Below are positions 45,720 to 54,993 of a stretch of 64,000 nt of DNA, piece by piece; within the stretch, counting starts at the first letter, position 1, and every line of letters starts with the position of its first letter. Under the pieces are notes generated by a model that saw only the letters and a list, made by a program, of their open reading frames with translations, was not told where the DNA came from and did no database searches. The stretch is from Gallionellaceae bacterium (GTDB taxonomy: Bacteria; Pseudomonadota; Gammaproteobacteria; Burkholderiales; Thiobacillaceae): positions 1 through 64,000 of the forward strand of contig JAQTLN010000020.1 of assembly GCA_028714875.1 (NCBI GenBank), given 5' to 3'. The position numbers were made by a program, and so were the translations under genes.

Positions 45720-46907
45720 TTAGTCCGCCTGCTTGCGCAGGAAAGCAGGGATGTCCAGCGTATCGATGCCCGCCGACTGCGCCACTTCCACCGCCGCCTG
45801 ACTGCTGCGGCGGTTGCGGATGACCGTCGGGGTATCGATGTCACCGGCGTCATAACCGCTGGGATACGGACGCGCGTCGCTGGTGCCGGTGGCCTGCATC
45901 ATCACCGGTTCGACGATGCGAATCTCCGGCTTCTTGGTGGCCTTGACCGGGTTGCCCAGACCGGTCGCCACCATGGTCACGCGCAAGCCGTCGCCCATGG
46001 TGTCGTCCAGCGCGGTGCCGACGATCACGGTGGCCTCCTCGGCGGCGAAGCCCTGGATGGTGTTCATGACTTCGTAGTACTCATCCAGGGTCAGGCTGTC
46101 GTTGGAGGTGATGTTCACCAGGACGCCACGCGCGCCCTTGAGATCGACGTTTTCCAGCAACGGGCTGGCGACGGCCTGCTCGGCCGCCATGCGGGCGCGA
46201 TCCTCGCCTTCCGCCATGGCGGAACCCATCATCGCCATGCCGACTTCGCTCATCACGGTCTTCACGTCGGCGAAGTCGACGTTGATCATGCCCGGGTTCT
46301 TGATGATCTCGGCGATGCCGGACACCGCGCTGTGCAGCACGTCGTTCGCGGCGACGAAGGCCTCGGTCAGCTTGGTCTTGCCACCCAGTACCTGAATCAG
46401 CTTCTCGTTGGGGATGACGATCAGGCTGTCGACATGCTCGGACAGCGCTTTCAAACCCTGCTCGGCGGAGCGCATGCGCTTGTTCTGCTCGAACACGAAA
46501 GGCTTGGTGACCACGGCCACCGCCAGGATGCCCAGGTCTTTCGCCACTTCCGCCACCACGGGCGCGGCGCCGGTGCCGGTGCCGCCGCCCATGCCGGCGG
46601 CAATGAACAGCATGTCGGCGCCGTCGATCAAGGCGGCGATGCGTTCCTTGTCTTCCAGAGCCGCCTCGCGGCCCACTTCCCACTTGCCGCCGGCGCCAAG
46701 GCCCTTGGTAGCCGAGTTGCCTATCTGCAACTGCACCGGAGCGCGGTTGCGGCGCAGCGCCTGGGCGTCGGTGTTGATGGTGATGAACTCCACCCCCGCC
46801 ATGCCTTTGCCGATCATGTGATCCACGGCGTTGCCGCCGCATCCGCCCACGCCGATGACCTTGATCACGGCATCCTGGGTATTCAGGTCTTCCAGTTCGA
46901 ACAACAT
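45720..46907 (-). CDS. ftsZ: cell division protein FtsZ
   Basis: Tubulin-like GTPase that builds the division ring. The 395-residue product has VIGVGGCGGNAVDHM at the start, the signature GGGTGTGAAPVVAEVAK near residue 105, the synergy loop VNVDFADVKTVM, a variable linker, and the conserved C-terminal peptide DTLDIPAFLRKQ that binds FtsA and ZipA. ATG 46907 has AGGAGG seven bases upstream. A hairpin with a T-run lies in the gap from ftsA. Confidence 0.99.
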   Translation of the reverse strand: MLFELEDLNTQDAVIKVIGVGGCGGNAVDHMIGKGMAGVEFITINTDAQALRRNRAPVQLQIGNSATKGLGAGGKWEVGREAALEDKERIAALIDGADMLFIAAGMGGGTGTGAAPVVAEVAKDLGILAVAVVTKPFVFEQNKRMRSAEQGLKALSEHVDSLIVIPNEKLIQVLGGKTKLTEAFVAANDVLHSAVSGIAEIIKNPGMINVDFADVKTVMSEVGMAMMGSAMAEGEDRARMAAEQAVASPLLENVDLKGARGVLVNITSNDSLTLDEYYEVMNTIQGFAAEEATVIVGTALDDTMGDGLRVTMVATGLGNPVKATKKPEIRIVEPVMMQATGTSDARPYPSGYDAGDIDTPTVIRNRRSSQAAVEVAQSAGIDTLDIPAFLRKQAD

Positions 46908-46935
46908 GTTGCGTCCCTCCTACGGTTACTTACAC

Positions 46936-47006
46936 AAAAAAACGGTTACGGAACAGCCGGTTGGCGAAGAAAACGCTCTCCCATTCGCCAGCCGGCACAG
47001 CCCGTT
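46936..47006 (-). promoter_or_regulatory. hairpin with T-run between ftsA and ftsZ
   Basis: GCCGGCTGGCGAA and TTCGCCAACCGGC (46984-46996 and 46956-46968) pair with one mismatch. An outer GAAC/GTTC pairing extends the stem. Seven T follow about seven bases later (46936-46942), before the ftsZ ribosome-binding site. It may be a partial terminator or attenuator separating ftsZ from upstream readthrough. Confidence 0.45.
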
Positions 47007-47012
47007 CCCGAA

Positions 47013-48251
47013 TCAGAAATTCTGTTGAAACCATGACTTCATCCTTTCCAGAATCTGTTTGAAGCTGGCGCCCTGGATGCGCGCCGCTTGATCGTTTTCA
47101 TGCTTGTCGAGGCCGATCAGCAGCAGGCCGACGCTGGTGGCGAAGCGCGGGTTCTTCACGCGCTCCGAGAAGCCGCCGATGTAGTCCGGCATGCCGATAC
47201 GCACGGGCATGTGGAACACCTCCTCGGCCAGTTCCACCATGCCGCACATCTGGCTGCTGCCGCCGGTAAGCACGATGCCGGAGGATATCTGCTCCTCGAA
47301 GCCGGAGCGGCGCAACTCCGCCTGCACCAGGCTGTAAAGCTCTTCCGCGCGCGGCTCGATCACTTCGGACAGCAACTGCTTGGAGAGCATGCGAGGGCCG
47401 CGTTCGCCGATGCCCGGCACCTCGATCATTTCCTTGGGGTCGGCCAACTGGCGCAGCGCGGTACCGTGCTGAATCTTCAGGTCTTCCGCCTCGCGCGTCG
47501 GCGTGCGCAGGGTCATGGCGATGTCGTTGGTGATCTGGTCGCCGGCGATGGGTATCACCGCCACATGCTGGATGGCGCCGCGCGTGTAGACGGCGATGTC
47601 GGTGGTGCCGCCGCCGATGTCCACGAGACAGACGCCGAGATCTTTCTCGTCATCGTTCAGCACCGCCTTGCTCGAAGCCAGCGGTTGCAGCACCAAGTCC
47701 TGCACTTCCAGGCCGCAACGGCGCACGCACTTGACGATGTTCTGGGCGGCGGAGACGGCGCCGGTGACGATGTGCACCTTCACTTCCAGGCGTACGCCGG
47801 ACATGCCCAGGGGTTCGCGCACGCCGTCCTGGCCGTCGATGATGTATTCCTGCGGCAGTACATGCAGCACCTGCTGGTCGGCCGGGATGTTGAGGGCGCG
47901 GGCAATTTCCACCACCCGGTCCTTGTCCGACTGGCTGACTTCGCGGTCGCGGATCGGCAGCATGCCGCTGGAGTTCTGCGCCTTGATGTGGCTGCCGGCG
48001 ATCCCCGTGTAGACCTGCGTGATCTTGCAGTTGGCCATCAGTTCGGCTTCTTCCAGGGCGCGCTGAATCGCCGCCACGGTTGCCTCGATGTCCACCACCA
48101 CGCCTTTCTTGAGCCCGCGTGAAGGCGCCTGGCCCATGCCGATGATGTTGAGGCCGCCCTCCGGCAGCGCCTCCGCCACCAGCGCGACGATCTTCGACGT
48201 GCCGATATCCAGACCGACGATGAAATCCTTGTTTTCACGAATCTTGGTCAT
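47013..48251 (-). CDS. ftsA: cell division protein FtsA
   Basis: Actin-like protein that tethers FtsZ to the membrane. The 412-residue product has VGLDIGTSKIVALV near residue 13, the VDIGGGTTDIAVYTRGAI phosphate-binding motif near residue 205, GIVLTGGSSQM, and a C-terminal amphipathic helix (FKQILERMKSWFQQNF) for membrane binding. Its start overlaps the ftsQ stop by four bases. Confidence 0.98.
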   Translation of the reverse strand: MTKIRENKDFIVGLDIGTSKIVALVAEALPEGGLNIIGMGQAPSRGLKKGVVVDIEATVAAIQRALEEAELMANCKITQVYTGIAGSHIKAQNSSGMLPIRDREVSQSDKDRVVEIARALNIPADQQVLHVLPQEYIIDGQDGVREPLGMSGVRLEVKVHIVTGAVSAAQNIVKCVRRCGLEVQDLVLQPLASSKAVLNDDEKDLGVCLVDIGGGTTDIAVYTRGAIQHVAVIPIAGDQITNDIAMTLRTPTREAEDLKIQHGTALRQLADPKEMIEVPGIGERGPRMLSKQLLSEVIEPRAEELYSLVQAELRRSGFEEQISSGIVLTGGSSQMCGMVELAEEVFHMPVRIGMPDYIGGFSERVKNPRFATSVGLLLIGLDKHENDQAARIQGASFKQILERMKSWFQQNF

Positions 48252-49012
48252 GCCTTGCCTATGTTCTTAGCCATTTTTCCGCCTCGCATCTGAGCCGCGA
48301 AACCATTGGGATAGCGCATGTCGGCGCGCGCGATCGGCCCCAGCGTCGCCACCGCCTGTGGGTAGAAACGGGCGAAACGGGCGAGCCGTTCCGAAAGATG
48401 CTCGCGCCCCAGTTCCACCAACACACTTCCGGAGACGGTGCCCGCGCCGCCGCTTGCGCCACCACCATGCAGACGCACGCGCCAGGACTGGCGCGCTGTC
48501 ACCACGATCTGATCGACGCGCATGCCGAGCGGCTGCGCGACCGCGACAAACTCGCCATAGCGGCGTGCCGTCTCGCGTTCCGTGCCTTCCGGCGCATAAA
48601 GTCGCGGCAGATGGCTGAGGTATTTATCCATCGCCGCGACCGCGAACACCTCGCCGTGGGTATTGAGCAAGGCGCGGTCGTTCCAGGCCGCCGCCGCGCG
48701 CTGTTCTTCCAGCACGATCGCCAGACGCCCGGGCCAGACGCGACGAATATCCGCGCGCCGCACCCAGGGCAGCTGCTCGAATTGCACACGGGTCGCGTCC
48801 AGATCGAGCGCGAAAAACCCGCCGCGCAACTTGCCCAGGGCCGTCCGCGCCGCGACCCGGGTTTCTTCCTTGCTGGCGCCCACCACGTTCACCCGCGAAA
48901 ACGGCGCCAGACTCTCCGCCGCCGCCCGACCCAGGGTCCACAAGGTGAACAGCAGCGTGGCGACCAGAATCAGCCGGCTTAGCCGATTTAGGGCGACGGG
49001 GTCATTCCACAT
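48248..49012 (-). CDS. ftsQ: cell division protein FtsQ
   Basis: A bitopic divisome protein: short cytoplasmic tail, one membrane helix ([15 protein letters not shown], about residues 13-30), a POTRA domain ([22 protein letters not shown]) and the FtsQ beta domain ([30 protein letters not shown]). It bridges early and late division proteins through FtsB and FtsL. It overlaps ddl by 11 bases and ftsA by four. Confidence 0.96.
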   Translation of the reverse strand: MWNDPVALNRLSRLILVATLLFTLWTLGRAAAESLAPFSRVNVVGASKEETRVAARTALGKLRGGFFALDLDATRVQFEQLPWVRRADIRRVWPGRLAIVLEEQRAAAAWNDRALLNTHGEVFAVAAMDKYLSHLPRLYAPEGTERETARRYGEFVAVAQPLGMRVDQIVVTARQSWRVRLHGGGASGGAGTVSGSVLVELGREHLSERLARFARFYPQAVATLGPIARADMRYPNGFAAQMRGGKMAKNIGKA

Positions 49013-50066
49013 GGGCCAACTCCAGGATGCGCAGGCACAGATCGGGAAACTCCAGGCCGGCCACGCGCGCCGCCATCGGCACCAGGCTATGGTCGGTCAT
49101 GCCCGGCGCGGTATTGGCTTCCAGCAGATAGGGGCGGCCGGCCGCGTCGAGTAGGAAATCCACCCGCGCCCACCCACGACAGCCCAGGGTCTGGAAGCCA
49201 CGCAAGGCCAGGTCGCGCATTTCCGCCTCCGCCGCGTCGCTCAGGCCGCTCGGGCAGAGGTACTGGGTGTCGTCACGGAAATACTTGGCCTCGTAGTCGT
49301 AGAACTCGGTGGCGGGCACGATACGGATGGAGGGCAGCGCGCTCAGTTGGGCACCCTCCCCCAATACCGCGACGGTGAATTCGCCACCGCTCATAGCCTG
49401 TTCCGCCAGCACCAGGTTGTCGTGGCGCGCCGCCTCGCGGTAGGCGGCGGGCAGATCGGCGGCCTGTTTCACCTTGATCACGCCGATGCTGGAACCCTCG
49501 CGCGCCGGCTTCACGAACAGCGGCAGGCCAAGACGTGCAACCACCGCCGTGAAATCACTGTTTTCCGTGAGCAGCGCATAGTCGGGAATCGGCAGCCCGG
49601 CGGCTTGCCAAAGCAACTTGCCGCGCCACTTGTCCATCGCCAGGGCGGACGCCAGCACGCCGCTTCCGGTGTACGGCATGCGCATCAGAGTCAACGCGCC
49701 TTGCAGGGTGCCGTCCTCGCCGCCACGCCCGTGCAGGGCGATGAACACCCGCTGAAAGCCTTCGCGGCGCAAATCTTCCAGTGGCCGCGCGGCCGGGTCG
49801 AAGGCGTGCGCGTCGACGCCCCGGCTTTGCAGAGCGGCCAACACCGCGGCGCCGCTCTTCAGCGACACTTCGCGCTCGGCGGAGGTGCCGCCGAACATCA
49901 CCGCGACTTTGCCGAAACGAGCCGCTCCCTCCCCCACTGGGGGAGGGCTGGGGAGAGGGAACAGCGGTCGATTCGGCGCAGCCGCCTGATTGAGCGTCGT
50001 TCCCTCTCCACCGGCTCCTCCCCCGGTGGGGGAGGGGGGCAGGTCGGCATTACCGAAATGAGTCAT
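49002..50066 (-). CDS. ddl: D-alanine--D-alanine ligase with repeat-derived N-terminal insert
   Basis: An ATP-grasp enzyme joining two D-alanines for the peptidoglycan precursor. The core runs from [22 protein letters not shown] (residue 51) through [23 protein letters not shown] and a C-terminal [17 protein letters not shown]. At 354 residues it is about 45 longer than usual. The excess is residues 6-50, encoded by two CCCTCTCCC-type repeats. The start MTHFG and the core start FGKVAV share the bases TTTCGG, as if the insert had split codon five. The ATG overlaps the murB stop by four bases, so the original coupling start is kept. Confidence 0.95.
   Translation of the reverse strand: MTHFGNADLPPSPTGGGAGGEGTTLNQAAAPNRPLFPLPSPPPVGEGAARFGKVAVMFGGTSAEREVSLKSGAAVLAALQSRGVDAHAFDPAARPLEDLRREGFQRVFIALHGRGGEDGTLQGALTLMRMPYTGSGVLASALAMDKWRGKLLWQAAGLPIPDYALLTENSDFTAVVARLGLPLFVKPAREGSSIGVIKVKQAADLPAAYREAARHDNLVLAEQAMSGGEFTVAVLGEGAQLSALPSIRIVPATEFYDYEAKYFRDDTQYLCPSGLSDAAEAEMRDLALRGFQTLGCRGWARVDFLLDAAGRPYLLEANTAPGMTDHSLVPMAARVAGLEFPDLCLRILELAHVE
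49921..50042. repeat. pair of inverted CCCTCTCCC-type repeats (BIME-like) inside ddl
   Basis: Two palindromes in opposite orientation: 49927-49947 (9-bp arms, loop ACT) and 50017-50035 (8-bp arms, loop GGT). Each has a GGGAGAGGGAAC/GTTCCCTCTCC side facing the other across about 40 bases. The composite is translated without a stop as residues 9-49 of Ddl. Confidence 0.85.
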
Positions 50067-51109
50067 GGCGTTGTCCCCGTGCCAGGTAACGCTGGCGCAA
50101 CCCGTTCGCCAATAATCCGTACTTCCCGGATCAGCTCCACACCACCTTTCGCCTTCACTTTTTCTTGCACCATTTCGATCAGGGTTTCGATATCGGTCGC
50201 TGTGGCCTGGCCCAAGTTGACGATGAAATTGGCGTGTTTTTCCGAAACCTGAGCGTCACCGATGCGCACCCCCTTCATGCCGCAGGATTCGATCAGGCGC
50301 GCCGCGTAGTCGCCCGGCGGGTTGCGGAACACCGAACCGGCATTGGGCAGATCGAGCGGCTGGCTGGCGATCCGGCGCTCCAGCAATCGCTTGATTTCCG
50401 CGCGCCCGGCCTCGCCGTCGCCTCTCGGAAATAGGAACCATGCCGCGACGAACCATTCCTTGCGCTGTCCGGTTGTATCGACGTGGCGGTAGGCCACCTG
50501 GAACTCACGCGGCGAGCGCTTATGCGTATTGCCCTGATGGTCCACGGTCAGCACCTGCGATACATAGGACCAGGTCTCATGGCCGTAACAGCCGGCATTC
50601 ATGGCCAGGGCGCCACCCACGGTACCGGGAATGCCGGCGAGGAATTCCGCGCCGGTCAGATCGTTGTTGGCGGCGAAGCGCGCCACCTTGGGGCTGGCCA
50701 CCCCGGCTTCCGCGTAGACCACGCCGAACCTTGATTCCGCGCCGCTTGCCCGACCCTGCATGCGGCGCTCCTCGAAGCGGATTTCCTTCAACGCGCCGTG
50801 CATGAAGATCACCGTGCCACGCAGCCCCCCGTCGCGCACCAACAGATTGCTGCCCAGGCCGATGAAATGCACGGGTTCGTCAGCGGGCAAGGTTTTCAGG
50901 TAGGCACACAGGTCGTCCAGGTCCGCCGGCTTGTACAAGCGATCGGCGGGGCCGCCGGCGCGCCAACTGGTGTAGCCGCTCATGGCGACGTTGTGTTCCA
51001 GAGCGCCGCGTATTTTGCCCGGCACCGGGCCATCCCAAGCCGGGCAATCCGCCCTCTCGGAGGGCAGCGAGCCGGGGTTGCGAGCGTGGGAGTCGTTCAA
51101 CTCTGTCAT
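50063..51109 (-). CDS. murB: UDP-N-acetylenolpyruvoylglucosamine reductase
   Basis: MurB reduces the enolpyruvyl group to lactyl, giving UDP-MurNAc, using FAD and NADPH. The 348-residue protein has [16 protein letters not shown] near residue 45, [17 protein letters not shown] (FAD binding), [18 protein letters not shown], the catalytic serine region [18 protein letters not shown] and [11 protein letters not shown]. Residues 6-31 (SDS between MTELN and KIRGALEHN) derive from a dispersed repeat and have no counterpart in the family. The start overlaps the murC stop by four bases. Confidence 0.96.
   Translation of the reverse strand: MTELNDSHARNPGSLPSERADCPAWDGPVPGKIRGALEHNVAMSGYTSWRAGGPADRLYKPADLDDLCAYLKTLPADEPVHFIGLGSNLLVRDGGLRGTVIFMHGALKEIRFEERRMQGRASGAESRFGVVYAEAGVASPKVARFAANNDLTGAEFLAGIPGTVGGALAMNAGCYGHETWSYVSQVLTVDHQGNTHKRSPREFQVAYRHVDTTGQRKEWFVAAWFLFPRGDGEAGRAEIKRLLERRIASQPLDLPNAGSVFRNPPGDYAARLIESCGMKGVRIGDAQVSEKHANFIVNLGQATATDIETLIEMVQEKVKAKGGVELIREVRIIGERVAPALPGTGTTP
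51018..51094. repeat. CCGGGCC-CCCAAG / CCCTCGGGGG-type repeat inside murB
   Basis: GCCCGGCACCGGGCC, ATCCCAAGCCGGGCA, a CCCTCTCGGAGGG hairpin and a GCGAGCGTGGGAGTCG tail. It is the same family as 7128-7262 and 63475-63540. It is exactly between codon 5 of murB and the conserved N-terminus, and is read in frame. Confidence 0.8.
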
Positions 51110-52503
51110 ACAAGCACTCCCATCTCCGCGAGCCTGACCGGTACCTGGCCGATGGAACCGGCGCCCATGCTCAGCACCACATCGCCATCGCGCACGAAGT
51201 CGGCCACGGCGGCGGGCAGATCGTTCACGTTTTCCACGAACACCGGCTCCACCTTGCCGGCCACACGCAGGGCGCGCGCCAGGGCGCGGCCATCGGCGGC
51301 GATGATGGGCTGCTCGCTCGCCGCATAGACCTCGGTGAGCAGCACGGCATCCGCCTGCGACAACACCCGCACGAAGTCCTCGAACAGGTCGCGGGTACGG
51401 GTGTAGCGATGCGGCTGGAACGCCAGCACCAGGCGGCGACCCGGGAAGGCGCCACGCGCGGCGTCGAGCGTGGCCTGCATTTCCACCGGGTGGTGGCCGT
51501 AATCGTCGACCAATGTGAAGTTTCGACCACCGGAGAGCGCAATCTCCCCATAACGCTGGAAGCGGCGGCCGACGCCGCTGAAATTCGCCAGCGCGCGTTG
51601 CAGCGCGGCATCCGGCACTTGCAGTTCCCAGGCCACGGCCACCGCCGCCAGGGCGTTGAGCACGTTATGCATGCCCGGCATGTTGACGGTGATGTCCACC
51701 GCCGAACGCACGCCGTTGCGGACGGCGGTAAAACTCATGCGGCCATCCTCGGCGCGGATGTTCACGGCGCGGATGGCGCAGTCTTCGCCGGTGCCATAGG
51801 TCATCACCGGCTTGTCGATGCGCGGCAACAGGGCGCGCACCACCGGATCATCGCCGCACAGGATGGCCATGCCCCAGAACGGTAGGCGATGCAGAAATTC
51901 CACGAAGGCCGACTTCAGACGCTCGAAGTCGTGGCCGTAGGTTTCCATGTGGTCGGCATCGATATTGGTGACGATGGAGACCACCGGCGACAGATGCAGG
52001 AAGGAGGCGTCCGACTCGTCCGCCTCCGCCACCAGCCATTCGCCCGTCCCCAGGCGCGCGTTGGCGCCGGCCGCCAGAAGCTTGCCGCCGATCACGAAAG
52101 TCGGGTCCAGCCCGGCCTCGTTCAGCACGCTGGCGATCAGGCTGGTCGTGGTGGTCTTGCCGTGGGTGCCGGCGATGGCGATGCCCTGTTTGAAGCGCAT
52201 CAACTCGGCCAGCATCATGGCGCGCGCCACTACGGGAATGCGGGCCGCGCGCGCCGCTTGCACTTCCGGGTTGTCTTCCTTGATGGCGCTGGAAATCACC
52301 AACACGTTGGCGCCCTGAATGTTTTCGCCGGCATGGCCCTGGAACACGGTCGCGCCCATTTCGGCCAGACGCTGGGTCACCGCGTTGCTGGCGCCATCGC
52401 TACCGGAAATCTGATAACCCAGATTGATCAGCACTTCGGCGATGCCGCTCATGCCGGCGCCGCCGATGCCGACGAAGTGGATGCGGTTGACCTTGTGTTT
52501 CAT
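51106..52503 (-). CDS. murC: UDP-N-acetylmuramate--L-alanine ligase
   Basis: MurC adds L-alanine to UDP-MurNAc. The 465-residue protein starts [25 protein letters not shown] at ATG 52503, with the ATP loop [12 protein letters not shown] near residue 113, [14 protein letters not shown], and the C-terminal domain [15 protein letters not shown]. The open frame upstream of 52503 crosses a repeat and is not coding. Unlike most dcw neighbours it does not overlap the gene before it (murG); a repeat has opened a 145-base gap. Confidence 0.98.
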   Translation of the reverse strand: MKHKVNRIHFVGIGGAGMSGIAEVLINLGYQISGSDGASNAVTQRLAEMGATVFQGHAGENIQGANVLVISSAIKEDNPEVQAARAARIPVVARAMMLAELMRFKQGIAIAGTHGKTTTTSLIASVLNEAGLDPTFVIGGKLLAAGANARLGTGEWLVAEADESDASFLHLSPVVSIVTNIDADHMETYGHDFERLKSAFVEFLHRLPFWGMAILCGDDPVVRALLPRIDKPVMTYGTGEDCAIRAVNIRAEDGRMSFTAVRNGVRSAVDITVNMPGMHNVLNALAAVAVAWELQVPDAALQRALANFSGVGRRFQRYGEIALSGGRNFTLVDDYGHHPVEMQATLDAARGAFPGRRLVLAFQPHRYTRTRDLFEDFVRVLSQADAVLLTEVYAASEQPIIAADGRALARALRVAGKVEPVFVENVNDLPAAVADFVRDGDVVLSMGAGSIGQVPVRLAEMGVLV

Positions 52504-52527
52504 GGCTTCGCTCCCGTCATACACCTC

Positions 52528-52625
52528 GTAGCGCAGGCGTCCCGCCTGCATCCCACACCGCCCGCGAGCGAGGGCCGGCCCCCACCTGTGCAAGCGGCGG
52601 AGGCAGGCGAGGACGCCTGCGCTAC
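52528..52625. repeat. GTAGCGCAGGCGTCC inverted-repeat element between murG and murC
   Basis: Bounded by identical 15-bp inverted arms, GTAGCGCAGGCGTCC (52528-52542) and its complement (52611-52625), with inner CGCCTGC/GCAGGCG pairings. The same arms bound the 59-bp element inside murE at 59630-59688, which shows the family is dispersed. Confidence 0.88.
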
Positions 52626-52648
52626 ATAGATGTCTGGTGCTTGCCGGT

Positions 52649-53836
52649 TCATTTCGCCAACTCCTTCACCACTTCCGCCACGCGCGCCGTTGCATTCGGC
52701 TTCGCCAGCGCGCGCGCCTTCACCGCGCGTTCGAGCAGTTCGGCTCGCGTGAGGCCGCTTAGCCACCCGGCCAGTTTTTCCGGGCTGAGGTCTTTCTGTT
52801 GCATCAGCCAGGCCGCGTCCTGGTCGGCCAGGAACGCGGCGTTGGCGGTCTGGTGGTCGTCCACCGCGAAGGGGAAGGGCACGAACAGGGCGGACAAGCC
52901 GGCGGCGGCGATTTCCGCCACGGTCAGCGCCCCGGCGCGGCAGATCACCACATCCGCCCAGGCGTAGGCGGCGGCCATGTCGTCGATGAAGGCCAGCGGC
53001 TCGGCCGCAACCCCCGCATCGGCATAGTTGCGCTTGAGCACTTCGAGGTGCCGCGCGCCGGACTGATGCCGCACCACGGGACGCCGCTCCAGCGGCAACA
53101 ACGCCAGGGCTCGCGGAATCATTTCATTCAAAGCCGCGGCCCCCAACGAGCCGCCGATTACCAGCAGACGTAGCGGGCCTCCGCGTCCCACCAGGCGTTG
53201 CGCCGGTGCCGCCAGGGCGGCGATCTCCGGGCGCACCGGATTACCGACCCACTCTTCTTTCGCCGAGAGCTGGGTGGCGAGGGGCAAGCCCAGGAGGACG
53301 CGATCGGCGATATGCGCCAGTATCTTGTTGGTCAGCCCGGCGATGCCGTTCTGTTCGTGGATCACCAAGGGCTTGTTCAACAGCACGGCCATCATGCCGC
53401 CGGGGAAGGCGACATAGCCGCCGAGGCCCAGCGCCACGTCGGGGCGCTCGCGGAAGATCGCGCGCGCGGCCTGCCAGAAAGCGATGAGCAGATTGAACGG
53501 CAGCAGCAGCTTGGTCAGCAGCCCCTTGCCGCGCACCCCGGCCACTTTCACCCAGGCCATGTCGAAACCCTTGGCCACCGCCAGCTTCGCTTCCATGCCC
53601 GCATGGGTGCCCAGCCAGACCACGCGCCAGCCGTCGCCACGCAAGGCTTCCGCCACCGCCAGCGCCGGCATCACATGGCCGCCGGTGCCGCCGGCCATGA
53701 CCAGGGCGGTGCGATTTCGGATTTCGGATTTCGGGTTTCGGATTTCGGATGGTGGAATGGTTTGATCACGCGCGGCTTCACTGCGCGAGAACATTCCGAA
53801 ATCCGAAATCCGAAATCCGAAATGAATCGCCGTCAT
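52649..53836 (-). CDS. murG: UDP-N-acetylglucosamine--lipid I N-acetylglucosaminyltransferase
   Basis: MurG makes lipid II at the inner membrane surface. The conserved body starts at residue 43 ([24 protein letters not shown]), followed by [35 protein letters not shown] and the donor site [31 protein letters not shown]. The N-terminus carries about 37 extra residues: FGFRISDFG (6-14) and [14 protein letters not shown] (29-42) are translations of inverted 7-bp arrays. ATG 53836 overlaps the ftsW stop (ATGA); an internal ATG at 53794 would remove only the first array. Confidence 0.95.
   Translation of the reverse strand: MTAIHFGFRISDFGMFSRSEAARDQTIPPSEIRNPKSEIRNRTALVMAGGTGGHVMPALAVAEALRGDGWRVVWLGTHAGMEAKLAVAKGFDMAWVKVAGVRGKGLLTKLLLPFNLLIAFWQAARAIFRERPDVALGLGGYVAFPGGMMAVLLNKPLVIHEQNGIAGLTNKILAHIADRVLLGLPLATQLSAKEEWVGNPVRPEIAALAAPAQRLVGRGGPLRLLVIGGSLGAAALNEMIPRALALLPLERRPVVRHQSGARHLEVLKRNYADAGVAAEPLAFIDDMAAAYAWADVVICRAGALTVAEIAAAGLSALFVPFPFAVDDHQTANAAFLADQDAAWLMQQKDLSPEKLAGWLSGLTRAELLERAVKARALAKPNATARVAEVVKELAK
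53713..53752. repeat. ATTTCGG heptamer array in murG, downstream copy
   Basis: Five to six copies of ATTTCGG on the plus strand, read in murG as [14 protein letters not shown]. Inverted with respect to the array at 53793-53823, 40 bases away, so the two can pair into a long hairpin. Confidence 0.85.
53793..53823. repeat. CCGAAAT heptamer array in murG, start-proximal copy
   Basis: Four copies of CCGAAAT on the plus strand, read in murG as FGFRISDFG directly after MTAIH. Confidence 0.85.
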
Positions 53837-54993
53837 GCCCGTTTCCCCTTCATCAGGCAGCGGTTCTCGTAATCCACCCGCAGCAGCAACGCCAGCGCCA
53901 GGCAGTTGGCGACGATGCCGGAACCGCCATAGCTCATCAGCGGCAGGGTGAGCCCCTTGGTGGGGAGCAGGCCGAGATTGACGCCCATGTTGATGAACGC
54001 TTGCAGCCCGATCCAGACGCCCACGCCCTGCGCGACCAGGGCGGCGTAATTGCGTCCCATCAGGCTGGCCTGCCAGCCGATAGAGAAAGCGCGCCAGGTC
54101 ACCCAGGCGAACAGGCCGATGACCACAAGCACGCCGATCAGGCCCATTTCCTCGCCGATGACCGCGAGCAGGAAGTCGGTATAGGACTCGGGTAGATAGA
54201 ACAGTTTTTCCACACTGTCGCCCAGGCCGACGCCGGTAATCTCACCGCGGCCGAGCGCGATCAGGGAATGAGACAGTTGGTATCCGGCGCCGTAGGGGTC
54301 GCTCCAGGGATCGAGATAGTTGGTGACCCGCGCCAGCCGGTAGGGCGACAGAATCACCATCAGCACGAAGCCCATCCCCAGCAGAGCGATCAAACCGACG
54401 AACAGGCGGGCATTGAGGCCGCCGAGGAACAGCACCGCCAGGGCAATCGCGATGATGACCACGAAAGCGCCGAAATCCGGCTCCATGAGCAACACCGCGC
54501 CGACGCCCAGCATCACCAGGAACATGGGCAGAAACCCTTTCGCCAGGTTCTGCATGTGGGACGCCTTGCGCACCGTGTAGTCAGCCGCATACAGGATGGT
54601 GGCGAATTTCATGAACTCGGAAGGCTGGAAATTGCCCAGCGGACCCAGGGGAATCCAACGCTGGCTGCCGTTCACCATCTTGCCGATGAAGGGAATCAGC
54701 ACCAGCAGCAGCAGCACCGCGCCGGCGATGAACAGGCCCGGCGCCAACTTCTGCCAGAGCGGGGTCGGCACCTGGAAAGCGGCATAACCGGCGGCCAGGC
54801 CGATGATCATGTAAACGGCATGGCGCAGCAGGTAATAGGTGTGCTCGTGCGCGCTGGATTTGGCCTCGGCCACGGTCGCCGACGCCGAGAACACCATCAC
54901 CAGGCCGATCACCAGCAAACCGGTGGCGGCGAACACCAGGCCCCAGTCATAAGGCGTCAGCGCCGTGCGCTTGAGGGCCGCGTTATGAAACAT
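53833..54993 (-). CDS. ftsW: SEDS-family peptidoglycan glycosyltransferase FtsW
   Basis: FtsW polymerises lipid II at the septum together with FtsI. The 386-residue product has ten hydrophobic segments, [23 protein letters not shown] near residue 110, the catalytic-loop region around [10 protein letters not shown], and [25 protein letters not shown] near the C-terminus. It overlaps murG by four bases and the murD end by 11. Confidence 0.97.
   Translation of the reverse strand: MFHNAALKRTALTPYDWGLVFAATGLLVIGLVMVFSASATVAEAKSSAHEHTYYLLRHAVYMIIGLAAGYAAFQVPTPLWQKLAPGLFIAGAVLLLLVLIPFIGKMVNGSQRWIPLGPLGNFQPSEFMKFATILYAADYTVRKASHMQNLAKGFLPMFLVMLGVGAVLLMEPDFGAFVVIIAIALAVLFLGGLNARLFVGLIALLGMGFVLMVILSPYRLARVTNYLDPWSDPYGAGYQLSHSLIALGRGEITGVGLGDSVEKLFYLPESYTDFLLAVIGEEMGLIGVLVVIGLFAWVTWRAFSIGWQASLMGRNYAALVAQGVGVWIGLQAFINMGVNLGLLPTKGLTLPLMSYGGSGIVANCLALALLLRVDYENRCLMKGKRA

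Noticed and set aside
52504-52593. N-terminal extension of MurC by 30 codons
   Set aside because: These codons are translated repeat DNA; ATG 52503 fits the family start [15 protein letters not shown].
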